Assembly (NCBI RefSeq): GCF_014805625.2
Contig: NW_023998417.1
Span: 675,567 to 739,566 of the forward strand
Source: Glossina fuscipes
Taxonomy: Eukaryota > Arthropoda > Insecta > Diptera > Glossinidae
Direction: 5' to 3'
DNA: 64,000 nt
Each line of letters starts with the position of its first letter. The stretch's first letter is position 1. Made by a program: the position numbers and the translations under genes. Below are positions 1 through 14,226 of the stretch, piece by piece. The notes under the pieces were generated by a model. That model was not told the origin of the DNA. It made no database searches and saw only the letters and a program-made list of their open reading frames with translations.

Positions 1-2524
1 TCCCCGTTTACCTGCGGACTTTATAAACGAAGATGATAATGAATATGTGGATAATGTTAAAGCCGATCCTTCGTGGAGTCCATCGTACAATGGCAAGAAA
101 TTGGAACCTCCATCAAAAGAGGTAAAAAAAATGCCTTCATATATCATACAACTAATGTGTTATTAAAATTTTTAGATTAAATGTATTCCGCAAAAGTATT
201 CAATGCAAGGCTTGAACAAAAAAAATGGGGAAAAACTGAAAGAAAAATCGTATGAATCCAAATGCAAGTCAACACAAAAATCAACTAAAGTTTTACCGAA
301 AAAATTAAATAAACCAATAAATAGCCAAACTAATAGCAAAACATGCGAAAATACAAAATCCAAACTAGGCATAGGTATGGGCGGGAAAAATTTAGCTTTA
401 ATAAAACACGAACGCGACAGTATAGCAGAGCAAAAATGTCCAGACAAAAATTTGTCTGACCGGGATCCTAGACAAGCAGTGAAGATTGTCAAATCTGAAC
501 AAAAGTCGCCAGAAAAGTCGGTGAAAAGGAAACTTAATATCGAAGAATATAAAAAGAGACGTGAAGAACCGCAGTCAGCTAAAAATACAGCGAATAAGGA
601 CAACACCCTGGATACACATAACAAGGTGATTAAATTAGAAAAGACAATTGACGAGGATAAACGTCCTCCGTTCACCGTCGGTGGCAACTTAATAATCCCT
701 AGCGGTCACAGCGAACAAGTGTCGTCTATCGTGAAAAGCCTTAAAGGGAATCAATGTACTACTCCAGTTGCTGATCCTATAACTGAAGCCAAGAAAAAAG
801 TTTTACGTATGCAGGAATTAAAACGAGCTCAACAGTTACGTATTATCGATTCAACAATATCAGCTAAAGTGCCAAAAGTAACAAAACTGTTGCCATTGCG
901 TGAAATTGTTAAAGACACACCTTACTTGAATGAAAAAGAACGCAACGAATTAAATGCAAATGCGTCAAATAAAACTCATCCTGAATATGAAGAAATTATA
1001 ATTGAATCAATCGGTTGTAATACGGATATATCTATAACACCTTTATCCAAGTCAACTACAATTACTGTCAATAACGCTTCACGTTCCATACTAAAATCGA
1101 CGGCATTGCTTTCTACTATTTCGAATACCTTTCAAAAAGTAAAAGCTTCAGAAAATGTGCGAATATCGACGAATTCCCTAATAACTAGTATACAGGATGT
1201 TGTTGTTAAGAAGAGTTTTCCTATAGAAAACGAAATCTTGGGTAAAGGTGAATGTAAAAATTCTGGTTTAAAAAATGTTGGTAAACCAGCTTATCATGGC
1301 GAGGATAAAATAATTATGCATCTACGTAAGGATAGAATACGAAAGTCAACCTCTACAGTTGGTGCACAAACCGATTTGCAACCAGAATTTCCGCCATTGT
1401 CATTGCTGCGAAGCAGTCACAAACGTAAGTCGCGTGGTCGACTGCGAAAACATGGCAAACGTAATTATCGGAAAACTCAACACCATAGCCCATCTGCTTC
1501 GTCATCTATTTCTGCGGATTCGTCTCCTTCGCAACGTTCAAATAGTTCCAAGTCCTCGGAGTTGTCACGGGCGAATTCATGTCGATCGCGAGATGAAAGC
1601 TACTCTTCTTCGGTGGAGCGAACGCGTATATACGATGGTGCTGTTGGCACGGGTGGATATTCGTCTCGCAGCAGTCGTCGTCATCGTAGCTCGATTAGTT
1701 CCTCTTACTCTGAATCAGTCGATCAAGTTGCAAGTTATCGTCGACATCGCCGCACCAGCTATAAGCAACGTTCACGCAAACGTTCTCGTTCACCTTACAC
1801 TTCTAGCACAGACACATCCGACTACGAACGTTCTCACAGTCCTACCTATTCAAGACGTTCGCGTTCACGTTCGAATTCGCGTCATCGTGTTCGATCAAAC
1901 TATAAAAGCAGTAATACAAGCAATTGTTTTAGTAATAACGTTCCCCAACCTGCGGTGGAAGAGCGTCGCATTGTCTACGTTGGCCGCATCGAACAGGAAA
2001 CTACCAAAGAAATTCTAAAACGTAAATTCTTACCTTATGGCCACATCAAACATGTTAGCATACATTACAAAAATACTGGGTAAGGGGTGCATATTGATTC
2101 GAAAAAAAAAAAGAAAAGGATTTTAAAATGAAATGTTTTTCTTAATTCAGAATGAAATACGGTTTTGTTACCTATGAACGGGCTCAGGATGCTTTTGATG
2201 CAATTGATAATAGTAGTCGCGATCCGCAAATTAAAATGTACGATGTAAGTTTCGGTGGTAGGCGGGCATTTTGTCGTGCTTCTTACGCTGACTTAGGTAA
2301 GTTATATAATGAAGTGATTCTTCAGCAATTTACTTAATTCATTTCTTAATCTAATTGCAGATAATGCTGGCATTAATTCCTATCAAGCCTATGTATATCC
2401 AAAGGCTACAACTAATCTACCTAAAAAGGAAGATTCATTTGAAGTTTTACTCATGAAAATGAAGGCTAAGCTTAATGCTAACAAATCATCTGAGAGCGTT
2501 ACTACTAAGAGCAGTAAAATTTGA
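1..2524 (+). CDS. srl: PGC-1/spargel-like transcriptional coactivator, C-terminal part (5' partial)
   Basis: Four exons read in one frame: 2-121, 176-2079, 2151-2296 and 2361-2524 (stop TGA 2522-2524). They give about 777 residues; the start lies upstream of the window. All three introns are short and GT-AG. Order seen: a basic, low-complexity Lys/Ser-rich stretch, an Arg/Ser-rich region (about 1470-1925), then an RRM. The RRM opens with RRIVYVGRIEQETT, has the RNP1-like MKYGFVTYERA spanning the second intron, and closes with CRASYADL; this resembles the vertebrate PGC-1 RRM, which ends in a similar NYADLD. The RS plus C-terminal RRM layout is the hallmark of the PGC-1 family. In flies the single member, spargel, promotes nuclear-encoded mitochondrial gene expression and growth downstream of insulin/TOR signalling (family knowledge). 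The N-terminal activation domain cannot be checked here. An RNA-binding SR-type protein is the alternative, but the RRM details favour PGC-1. Confidence 0.88.
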
Positions 2525-3116
2525 CGAATATATTTACGGATGAAAAAAAGAGTTAAAATTACGTTTTGGTTTTAAAGTTCATTATAAATTTAAACTTTTT
2601 CCTCCCCCCGAGACATTTTGTTAGTATATTTTCAATTTGATTTTCTACTACTTGTCTTTCACCTCTTATTGATACCCACATTAATTTGCGTAAATTTAGA
2701 AGATTGTATTTGCAGTAAGTGCACTGGCCAATAATGTAGATGATTTGTGCAATCAAATAGCTTTAAATTTAGTCCAACTACACAACTAAGATTGAAGAAA
2801 GAAACTTTCTAACCATAATCCATAATCGCTAGACTTAATCGCTATACTACCGATTTGTCTTGACGGCTAAGGCATAGGTGATTATGTTCTCGACATTTTC
2901 CACCAAGTTCTAGTTTTCTTTTTCAATTATGTAGTGTTTTTTTTTTTTTTGCTACTCAAGAAACATTTGGTCGCGTCAATCAATATAAAATCAGACGATG
3001 TATCATTAAATCCCTTTTTCATGCAAAAGACTTCACTTGACAAAAGACAGACTTGACTTATTCTATAAATAAGAGAAAGCTATCGGCATTTTATGTCAGT
3101 AATCGGTTAGTTGATA

Positions 3117-3122
3117 AATAAA
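3117..3122 (+). terminator. Candidate poly(A) signal for the spargel-like gene
   Basis: An AATAAA hexamer about 590 bases past the stop codon would end a moderate 3' UTR. A second AATAAA lies at 3876-3881. No downstream evidence separates them, and such hexamers are common by chance in DNA this AT-rich. Confidence 0.3.
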
Positions 3123-3240
3123 GTGATGTCTCAATAATTTCCAGATTAGTTATATATGTGCACAAAATCATAACAACAAAAAAAATAAAAATAAAAAATT
3201 CTGTATTATTGCGCGGTGTACTTAGCAAAACGATTTCTTC

Positions 3241-3242
<2 letters not shown>

Positions 3243-3277
<35 letters not shown>
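3243..3277. repeat. Poly(T) tract, about 35 bases
   Basis: This is an uninterrupted T run. A similar 26-base run is at 3758-3783. On the minus strand it gives a spurious poly-Lys open frame. Confidence 0.95.
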
Positions 3278-3282
<5 letters not shown>

Positions 3283-6200
3283 GTAAGTGTTGAGAGAAAA
3301 GACTTGAGGTTGGCCGCGAAATTCGAAAAGATTGAAAGGATATTTTTGCCATGATTTTAGCGCTATTTTCAAGTATCAAAGAGTAGTCCTTTATGTCTTC
3401 GTTTGTTTTATTGATACTATCTATAGAAATGTGATATTATGGGATGTGTATTAAACAAACAGTACATACACACGTTGATTGATGAGAATTATTTGTTAAA
3501 GATAAGCTTCCTTATTATTAATATCCCTATATATATATAAAAATGTTTTTTATTTGCTTTCCCTATTTCAAAAAATTTTTAAAAAGTATGCAAACAAACA
3601 CCATTAACAAGTGGAAAATGATTAATTTGCAATTTAGAATAATTTTTAAAGTTTTTTTTTAGTCAATGCAATACTTTTACGAAATTATTTCAAATATGCA
3701 AAACCAACTGTCGTTTTTTTCTACAGAAATTGGATTTGCGTTATTGAATTAAAAATATTTTTTTTTTTTTTTTTTTTTTTTTTGTATTTTTTTATGTTGA
3801 TTTTAATTACGAGTCATTCATTTCAATCTGAACTGAAAACAAGAAGAAGAAATCAACCGAAACTTAACTGTTGATAATAAACCTTTGATATTAGAACGTA
3901 ATTCATTTTTTATATTTATATTTTCTCAATATTTGTTTTTATATATATGATATAATTTTCGTCTCAAATTTGCGAGTAGAAAAAAAATGAAAATTCATTA
4001 ATTTCTACATATTTTTCGAAAAATTAAGGAATTAGTATAAGTGAGAGAGAAAAATTTAAAAAAAAAAAAGTAAAGTGAAATTAATTAATGTACAATTCAA
4101 TAGAAGCAAACAAAAGTAAATCTAAACTTTACATTATTATTCCTTACTTTTTATACTAAATTTTATAATAAATTAATCTCTTACAAAATATTGCATTGAA
4201 ATTGCTTCCTACACAGACAAATTTGGAATTTTCTTTAATGGGTCGTGGAGAATAAAATGAAAATCACTGTGAAAAGTAATCAACAATATGAAGCTTTCTT
4301 CATGTTCTTCTTCTTCTTCACTTTTTATCTATTTTTAATTGTACATTAAAATTGTGCCTAATCTAATCAAACCAATAATACTATTTTACAGGTACGTCTG
4401 CGGTCGGATATATTTTCGTCATGGAGGAAATTATCGAAGAAGGATTTCTTCTCGTTTGTATTGCTTTTCCAATAAATGAAAGTGATAGATAAGAATTACG
4501 TTCTATCAGAAAAGGGCCATATAAGAATTTAAAGATGACTGTATCGAGTGCTAACGAAGATAGAAAAAGTAGAGTAGTGGCATGAAAAACGATAATTTCG
4601 GATATTAAGATTTTTTATCAATTAGAATTTTTGAGCTTGAAATCACAAGCCCATCACATCACACTGATGGTTCCCATAAATCTATTATTAAACAGACAGC
4701 AGGAGTTTCTAACTATTTATTGAAAAATGCATATTCATTTAACTAAATAGAAGTCCGATTGTAATTCATTGAAAATATTCAATGAAAAATTTTCATTCAT
4801 TTGATTGCACTCAAAAGTGTCTGCTGTCTTATTCTTATTTTCTAGGTCAACATTTGTTTGTATATGCTCTCATGCAGACAAGCTTAAGCATGTAAATTTT
4901 GTTGCATATTTATAAAGCATAGTAATTAAAACGAAACAATAGTGTATATACAAGTTATCGTAAAAAACAGCGTGCTTGTCTTGTCTTAGCATTAAATTAA
5001 CACAAAAATCGCTAATTTTAACAGAATACTTTGATATTTTACAACATTGTTTGCTCACGCGATCGTGTTTGCTTCACTTTGAAAAGAACAGTAGCCATTA
5101 AAGCTCTCGTAATTAAAGGACGTTTTTGCAAAAAATATTAATAAAATAAATTTAAAAATAATTTAAAAAAAAAAGCAATTTCGTTAAATCAAATCACTAT
5201 TTGATGTTACTCTCCATTTTATAAATACTTGTATTATAACTCGCAAAATTTCGTGCAAATTCTTGAAAAAGCGATGGCGGTCTGTTGCAAACAGATAAAT
5301 TTTGCACAAACGTAAATTTGCAAATCGGGCAGGAAAGAAAGAACATTATCTTTTCAACGCCATTGAAAAGATATCGAAGGCATATTGGACATGTCCATGC
5401 AAATTGGAAGCTAGTTTTAAACCGGTAATTAAAATGTAAGGCAAAAATTTCGTGTAAACGTTTGTTATTGTATATTTCGGTTGCGGCATATAAATACGTT
5501 TTAGGAAATAAGTAGTGACATTACGGGTACTCATATGAAAATTTGCTTAAAAGTGTATGTGTGCGTGCATCGGGAGTTGCTAGTAAATCTTATGTGTGAT
5601 AAAGTAAAGTAAAAACAGTTGGTAGAGTTATATGAAAGTATGTGCGTAAGTATATCGGTCGAGTGCTATTAATAAATTTAATGTGTGATAGAGTTCAATA
5701 AAATTCTTCAAGGTATATGTCGAATACAAAAAACAAGGCGTACTTAGACGGTTAATGTAATAAGTAAGTAATATTTTTTTTAACTTTTATTCAAACATTT
5801 CATGTTACCCTATCTCCATATAATGTATACATTTATTTTATTAAATAAGAATCTTCGAAGGGGAAGACTTTGACAAGTTTATAGTAGTAGCAAAGAATTG
5901 CTTTAAACATGAATCCATTCTTTAGAATGGATGACCACTATAAGGGTGCAGAATAGATTAAATTAAAGCTTAGATAGAATCGCCGACATACAACATCAGA
6001 GAGAGAGAGAGATGGACGGAGAGAGATGGATGTAGATATAATGGTCGCAATTATAGCGCGCGTAGCGTGTATTGAACAATTTGCAAGGGTGTGTAAACAC
6101 ACAAATTTTCAATAAACAGCAGAGTTATATGTTTGTTATATTGTTTTTATATGAAAAATATCGTCATCTCCTTGTTACTTGTGCATGCATACGCAAATAG

Positions 6201-6312
6201 TCATTTTGCTGACAAATAGATATTAGCCTATGTCGTCAGATCATTGCAACGACAATTTCTTTGAAAAGTTAGTCTCAAATTCTTAAAATTAACTTTTGCA
6301 TTTTTAATATGA

Positions 6313-6639
6313 ATTTGTGTCTATATTTGCGACTCAACTGTACACAAGAATGTGGGTTTATTATGGTCGGAAAAACTGTGCATATATAGAAAATTAATTG
6401 GTATAAAACATGCAAGTTGTAAAGGCTTTCAAAAGGACAAATGTTATTTAACGCGCACTCAAGTGACTAGTTATGGAAAAATAAACCATGTTTTTAACGA
6501 AGAATGGGGTCACATTGATTTTGGCAAAATGTGTGCAAAACATACAAAAGAAAACTTCAGAGACAATATAAAACATAGCATAGAATCCGGAATCGATTTA
6601 GGCATGCCCGCCTATGCGCCCGTGTTATATTTGCTATGA
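6313..6639 (+). other. Unassigned open frame, no ATG start
   Basis: The frame is open for about 108 codons between a TGA at 6310-6312 and the stop at 6637-6639. The first methionine is far downstream; the upstream part has only a GTG. It encodes a Cys-, Lys- and Asn-rich peptide containing NEEWGHIDFGKMCAKHTKEN. I do not recognise the family. It could be a degenerate coding remnant or chance. No clear splice acceptor or neighbouring exon supports it. Confidence 0.2.
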
Positions 6640-9600
6640 ACATTCTTTTGATGGTAGAACTCAAAATACGGGCTTCACGTTTAGAACAAAACATAAGCAG
6701 TTCTTGTACACTGGTTTGTATTTAAAATGAATCCAGAGGAATGACATGCAAAATTTAAATGGGCGTATATCCACTGTGATAATTTTAATCTCTGTACTTT
6801 TTAGAAAATTTAAAAGCTGACCAACAATAACTTGAAGAGAAAAATAGTTTCGAACAAAGTTAATATTAGAATTTGTTACGAAAGCATAAAACTAAACTTA
6901 AGAGAAGGTTCTAATCCTTAGCTATATACGAAGTATTTCACGTTTGTAGAAAACGGATTTTAAAAGAGAAACTTGGTAAGATCTCCTGGCTGTTCTAGGT
7001 TCATGTCAGAAAATATTAAATTTTCATTACATTTATACCCATACGTATTAAACTAAACTAACTACCATTTTATTTATTTATGTGGCCTCAGTATTTACAA
7101 AATGAACTACACTTTAAGATCACTCAGTAAAGTCTTTTTCATATCGCATTTACATTAGCTTAAGTAAATACTATTTGAAAATGATGCGATGAATGACTGT
7201 CATGATGGGCGGATTTTTAAATTTGAAATTTAAGATGTTCCGACCATGCATACTTTCAGACACTTATTGGAGATATTGCGGTGCCTTGGTTAAGCACAAT
7301 TAGCAGTTCGAGATGAAAAAAAGGCATTTTATTACAATTCTGTCACAGTTGAGAAATATTTAATGAAACCCCTGTATTTTCTATACATAAACTTCAGAAT
7401 GTTTGTTTGCGTATCTATAAAAACAAAAAAAAAAAAAAACAAAAATCTTTAGTTCGTATTTTACTCAATGAAATGAAATACATCATGCGCAGTCACTGCT
7501 TTCGTTAGTGACATCAAAACAAAATTTAACATATCAAAATATATTCAGTTATCCTTTAAAACTCTTTTATGAAAGTTCACGTAGCGGATAACGTGTGTGG
7601 ATTTACTTAAGAAAACCCAAAAAAAAAAAAAAAAACAAGAAAGAAAACAATAGATGTGGATTTCCACAAGAAATATAAGTAAATATTTACTTTAAAGCAA
7701 TTAAAAGTTCGACAATAAATTGCTGAGATATCACGCATATATGTGAGCAGCAAACTTGATGATGATAAAAATGAAATTCGCTTTGCTCCAATAATTCCAA
7801 CAACAATTTTTTTTTAAATTGTATTTGATTTCAATTAAAAAAAAAAACACAAAGAACATATATTAATTATATTATGTATGTAATATATACATATATATAT
7901 ATATGTCTTAAAGTGGGTTAAAATGAAAACACTAGGATTCTATGGGTTTGTTTGCTTATGGTAAACGGATACAAGTAAATGTTTTCATTTCTGCGAATTT
8001 CATATTAAACAGAAAGCACTAGTGCGTATAAGTGACAATTAAATGGATTTTAGTTTATTGAATCGCTGTTGAACTACAGCCAACAACAACAGCAACAATA
8101 ATAGCATACCCATGACAGAGAGAGTATCTTGCCACAAAGAAACTTTACATTTCTTGCAATTTAACGAACAAGTAGTTGAACGAACTTTTTGGCAAAGAAC
8201 TTTACGTACGTACGTGATAAGCTTATAAATAGATGCAGGGAGTTTATAACGCATTTCTATATAGAATGAATAAAAGACACTATGTAGTTGAAATATTAGG
8301 ATTCTAAATTTATAAAAAAGGAGTTAGGGAATTGATATTCCGGTTTTAGAGTAAATCTGAGATCGCTAACACCTCAAGCAAGCAATTGTGAAGCTTCCGC
8401 TCAACTCAACCGCTTTATATCTTAAGGCAAATCTGATGCGCTTTTTCCCACGCGGCTCTTATGCGGCTCTTTTGATAAATATTTTTTATCCTAAATTTAT
8501 TTCCGATCTCCGAACTAATGTGAAAGCAATTAAGGAAGGTCTGCGATCTGATCGCAGCTTTTGATGTGTATTTTAAGATATTCCAGATTAAGTATATCCC
8601 AATCCCCATCCCTATTTTTTCCTCGAGAGAATATTACTATTTAGCATAAAAAAGTCTTTTTACTACGTCTCTATTGGATCACTTTCCTCCTACCCTATAC
8701 CTAAAGGATACTAGTGGATTACGTAGCAGACAGAGTAATTTAGGGGCTTAACATAAGTAAATCGTGATTTTCTTTGGTAAATTGTAATTGATTTACTTTC
8801 TGTAACCTACACCTCTTGTGGCATAGGGTATATTAAGTTAGTGCGGGCGTACGTAACACGCAGAAGGAGTTCAAAAAGACCGCTCTTTTATTATACCGAT
8901 TTATTCAGAATCATAATCTAAGCTTGTCTGTCCATGAAAATTCTTGTTTAGGATACAAACAGCAATTTTTTAATCCCCCTCTCATATAGCGAAAAATGAA
9001 GTTTGTACGACAAAAAGGTATACTTTTCAATGCTTCATCATGAAAATTATATCATAATAGTAATTTAACATAAAAATAATTAACTGCATCAAATTTGGAC
9101 CAACTCGGCATATTTTTGGATCTTACCATAATAAATATTTTCATGAAAATTGTGTCTTTGCAGAGCAGGAAAGTCTAAGTCTTAATTTGAAAATTTAATT
9201 TCATACAAAAATAAGAATTGCGTTAGATGTTGTAGTGTAGTGTAGGGTATTTAATTATCAGCCTTGCTCGACTACAATGCTCTTACTTGTTTCTATTCAC
9301 TATTACTTACTATTGTTAGATTGCGTGGCATAAATCTATATTTTTGATCGACGCAGCTGCGTATAGGGTGCACTAGTACTTGTCGTTCTCCTCCCTATTG
9401 TCAGCTGAAAAACTTGAAATTGTTTGCAAACAAGATAATAAATAAATTTAATATACACGTAGTGATGTGAGTTCTTTTGAGTTCTTAAGTAATCTCTACT
9501 GAAAAGGTTATTGATGCTTAAAAAAGGAAATACGTTACATTTGAATGCCTTTTAATATATAGATTCATACGTTCCCTATGTGCAAGTAAGTTTTAGTTTA

Positions 9601-12600
9601 TGTAACGGATGTAGGATTTCATGTTTCAAATAATAAATTTATGTTTCCGCAGGATGAAAGGTAAACCTTATATCATTTTTATTATTGAGTCAAACTATTC
9701 ACAGGAGGATTTTGAATTTTTCATAAGTAACATGAGCTATTGCGTGTAGGATGAGAGATTCCTAACAAGAGTTCTGCGTGATAAACAAATTTCTTGAGAT
9801 TCAATCTAAGTTGGTCTCGTCATTTCGGGACGACACGCTGAAGATTTCATTGTTTGTCACGCACGTAGGGCAATAAAAGTAAACCGTAAACATTTACACT
9901 TAATTTGGTTTAGTTTAGAAATAATACAATTAAGATTTTCATGTTATGTCAGTTATTTGCTTGCGGCTGCTAAGCTTGCTTATCCTATTTTTCACATATT
10001 GCTTTTTTCATGCTTAACTGTCAAATTAACATGTGTATAACAATTATAATGTATGTGTGGCAATCAAAGACAATATGTTTTAAATTATACCATAATTGCT
10101 CTCATGTCATTTATTTCATATGTACATATGTAAGTAAGATATCCGTCTACAGCAGGTACAATGAGCTTATAGAACAAATATGTGGCGCCAGCTTTTGCAA
10201 CAAACGTAAATGCATATGCGCCCCAACCGCCGTCCTTTAGTCCGTGTATGCAATGGTATTTTAATAAAAGGAAAATTACTCTCATGTATACAATAACTTT
10301 TCCTTTTTAATGGTTTTCCGGGCAAAAAAAAAAAAAAATGCATAAGGCTTTGGTCGCAGGTTATACTGTCTATTATTATCAACTTCGTGATAGGATACAA
10401 GCTCGTTTATAAGTCTTGGAAATGTGAAAGCTATCTAGAAGACAGCTGCCTAAATTAGCCTCATCTGTCTCACCATTCAGGAGAGGTTTTGTTTTTATCC
10501 TTTTAAAAATTTTTAAATTTTTCTTTGAAATGAATAAAATTTTTTTTCTCTTTGCATACATCTTGAGTTTGATTGGTGAGCATAAGGTTTTATTGTCAGA
10601 TTTTTGGAGTAATCCACAGATTGCTTTTGACTCGGTGCAGCCTTCACGGCCTGAGTCTAGATAGATTTGGATTAGATGTACTTTGGTATGCACAGTGGTA
10701 GGATTAAAAAAAAAGGCTTATTAAAGCAGAGTTGCCCGAGGAATAGCATGTCTTATGAGGTATTAGTTCAAGAAATTTAATTATGTCGAAACATGTCTAT
10801 TGTAGGTCATTGAAGCGTGCAAGAGTGTCTTAAGTAAAGTAACTATCGGATTTAATTGTGTTTGAAAAATTTTACCGGCTTTTACAAGTACAAAGGAAGA
10901 TAAGCCCTCCAGCATTGTGCAACGTAGAGCATACCTCTTAAATCTATCAATACAAGTAGCATTGATTTTGACTTAGTAGGAATGATTGATTATATCTGCA
11001 GTTTCTAATCAGGCGGTTATGGGCAATAACATCTATTCGATCAAGGTCAACCGAGGCTTATTAGAAATTTAATTGAAAATCGGGAAGAAAGACTGTCGCA
11101 ACATATTTACCGGTCCACTTCTTGTTCCGTTTCTTGCGGATAATGTTAAGTGCGTACATAAGCGATCATTTAATGACTATTGCTAGGAGCTACTGCTGCT
11201 AAAATAGAGTGAAAAGGGATGAATTCGAAATTAACTTCTCTCTAACTCTTCTGTTAAATTTTTAAAATTGATATATAGTTGGATTTGGAAGCCTACGGCC
11301 ATCCACATTACGAAACATACCTTATCTTAAACCTAACTAATTAACAGAGTACTCTTCAGGGAGATGATAGGTATTATTGCCAGTTAAATTTCTCATTTAT
11401 GATCATATCCTTGCTAAAGTATCAACACGCTCATCAATTTGTATGCCACAGTAGTACCCAAGCAGTCAGACAATATGAACATCGATGATTAATGAGCTAT
11501 CAGTAGATAGATAGAAATGCAAATTTTTTATTTGTTGTTGGGAAAGAGTTTTTAAATTTCAATAACTAGGATAAGTGCCTTTGTAACGAATAAATCCTAT
11601 AAAATGTGGTTTTCCATGTAACGGTTCTATTGTATTGTGTTCAAGTATTACAAATTTGCACTTCATGTCATAACGACAAATGATATTTAATTTCTTTAAG
11701 CTTCCGTCGGTTCCGTTATTTGAGCTTGCTTTAAAAATGCAATCAAAAAAATTGTGTACCCATCTATGCATCCCTTTGTGTCGTTGTAATGCACTTGAGT
11801 GCATTGCTTGCTCTTTTTATGTATGCTTGCTGCGGTCATAAATTATTTTACATTCACTAAAGCATATATACTACACACATTTATGCACACACTTATGCAA
11901 ATTACATTTGTGTGCATTATGGTTTTCAATTTATGTTTGTTGGTATTTTTATTAAAAAAAAATTATGGTTTAAAATCACTTTAATCGATGCTATGACACA
12001 CAATTTATTATTGAAATCACTTTAAGGTTAAGGCTATTTTGACATATATATATATACTTTTGGTAGATGTTTTGCTCAAGTAAAAAGTAAATTATTTTAA
12101 AGAGGATTTAAAGAATATGAGCATAAAAATTGTATAGAATTAAAATTGTTTAGAAGAATAACTTCCAGAAGCCAAAAAAGCATTTAGTTAGCATTTAGTA
12201 AAATACCGAAAAAAGTACCAGAAAGTATTTTGAAAATTTCCAAAAAACTTTCGAAACATATTCGTTCTTGGAAATTTTTTTAATTCCACTTGCATCTCTT
12301 TAATCCCTCTTTTTGGTAGAAAGTGTGTCCTTATGATTGAAAAATTCAATCAATATCCACATAATTCTACGCTATGTCTTATGTTAATTCTAATAAGATT
12401 TTATTGTACCAAGGCAAGTAAAGACATTATAGTAGGGCACGTTCCACCTATTAAATATCCTGGACAACTTTGCTTAGTACAGTTATTCATTTAACAGCCA
12501 AGTGAAGCCCTCGCATTGGAGGTATGGTCGAAAAAATGGTCTGATCGGAACAAATTTTTATAACTTTCGCCTTTAGGACAAAAAACACGCCGGTGAACCC

Positions 12601-12706
12601 AATTTGATCAAAATATATATATAAATATATATTTCGACCTGGAGATTGAAGACAAGGCGCAAGGACGGGCAGACGTGTAAAATATAATAAATTCTTCTGG
12701 GTATGG

Positions 12707-12895
12707 TATACATCCGCACAAAACTTAATAGATCCACCTACCACAAGTGGTGTAAGGCATAAGGCTATTGTATACATCCGCACAAAACTTAATAGATCCA
12801 CCTACCACAAGTGGTGTAAGGCATAAGGCTATTGTATACATCCGCACAAAACTTAAGAGATCCATTTATCACAAGTGATGTGAGGCTTATAAAAC
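12707..12895. repeat. 64-bp tandem repeat, nearly three units
   Basis: Units start at 12707, 12771 and 12835, each beginning TATACATCCGCACAAAACTT. The first two are essentially identical over 64 bases. The third is diverged in its second half (for example CACAAGTGATG for CACAAGTGGTG). Each unit carries the imperfect palindrome CCACAAGTGG. The near identity of units 1 and 2 suggests a recent duplication. Confidence 0.95.
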
Positions 12896-14226
12896 ACAAT
12901 CACATCGAATAACCAAAGCAAGAAGAATAATACCTTATATAATATGAAATATTGCCAGCATTACTCTATCGTGCAGTTGCTAATTACAAAGTACAAATAT
13001 ACGCATAAGACGTGTCTATGTATGCGGCAGAAAGAGTTTCATACCATAGTAGTAAAATCGATAGTTTGATCGAATTTATGATAAGGAAAAACAAAAAAAA
13101 AGGGATTAAGAAGACGATAGTCTTTGGGTCACAAACGCGCCTAATAATAAGATTAGATAGCATATCGATAGATAATTTCTCCCTAGTAATCCTGGAGAGC
13201 AAACAACATACGATACGAACTGAATCGCGAAAAGGGTTTGTTAGAAAGCTAAGCGCTAGTAGCGTGCATCCAGCATTGCAGTTATGTGAATAAATTGTTG
13301 CTTAAACAAAAATTTTATAGATTGTTTTGTCTCTTTTTTTAAGTAATTTGTTTAATTTGTTTTTTTTTTGAAAATAATAAAATATTTTACTATTATTTAT
13401 TATTTTAATACACAAGTAGCTATAAATATTTTACTGATCATAAATGCATTGTGCATTCCCTTGTGGTTGGGAGGACAATATGCTAAGTTATAAGCTTTTT
13501 ATGCTTACGAGCTCCTAAAACTTTTATTATCATAATTTTAGTTCGCAAGAATTCCTTGTCACTGACAATTGATGACAATTTTTTTGTTTTTAGCGAATAT
13601 ATTTCAATAACTGAATGGAAAAAAAAATAATCAATTTACGAAAGAAGACAGGAAGGATGTAACAGGAATGCAATACAATTGGAAATCGATGCAAGGGATA
13701 TGCACGCACTTACACTTTATACTTGATCGCACATATAATCGTTATTCGTTTTAAGTTCTCTTACTTCTTATATATCAGCATGTCTTGCATAGACATTGAT
13801 TAATTATATATGAAAGGTTGTCATCGCCCTTTTCCTCTTAGGCTTTTCAAAAAATATCACATTATTCTTGCACTTTCAAGTCAATATTTGTTAAGTTGCT
13901 TAAGCTATGAATAGAATTTTTTTTTGAAAAATTGTAAATTTGTTAAAATGTTTTCTCAAAGTTATAGGTAAGCCAAAAATTTCCAAATTTTTTCTCAATT
14001 ATTTTAATTTGTTTTTTTTTTTTTTGCTTTTCTTTGCTCTTTCTAAAGACGCGTTTTTTTTTCTTCTTTGACAATGTTTTTTGCGATGAGATGGAAAAGA
14101 TATGAAATAATAATATTCGAAAAAGTCATTAAAAGGAAAATTTATTTTGAAAAATATGAAAACCTGGCAACAGTGAAGATCTTATCACGAGACCAAGTGC
14201 AGCTGAGGCAACAAAAAATATTTGTA

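Noticed and set aside
172..687. 171-codon minus-strand open frame
   Set aside because: It is the antisense shadow of the spargel-like exon; Phe/Leu/Ser-rich composition comes from the Lys/Glu-rich sense codons.
1359..2018. 219-codon plus-strand open frame
   Set aside because: Out-of-frame shadow of the RS-rich and RRM part of the spargel-like gene, where repeated Arg/Ser codons keep another frame open.
3091..3372. Minus-strand frame with a poly-Lys run
   Set aside because: Produced by the 35-base T tract; no domain on either side.
5999..6034. AG-rich GAGAGAGAGATGGACGGAGAG tract as a GAGA-factor element
   Set aside because: It is a simple repeat far from any mapped promoter; no basis to call it regulatory.
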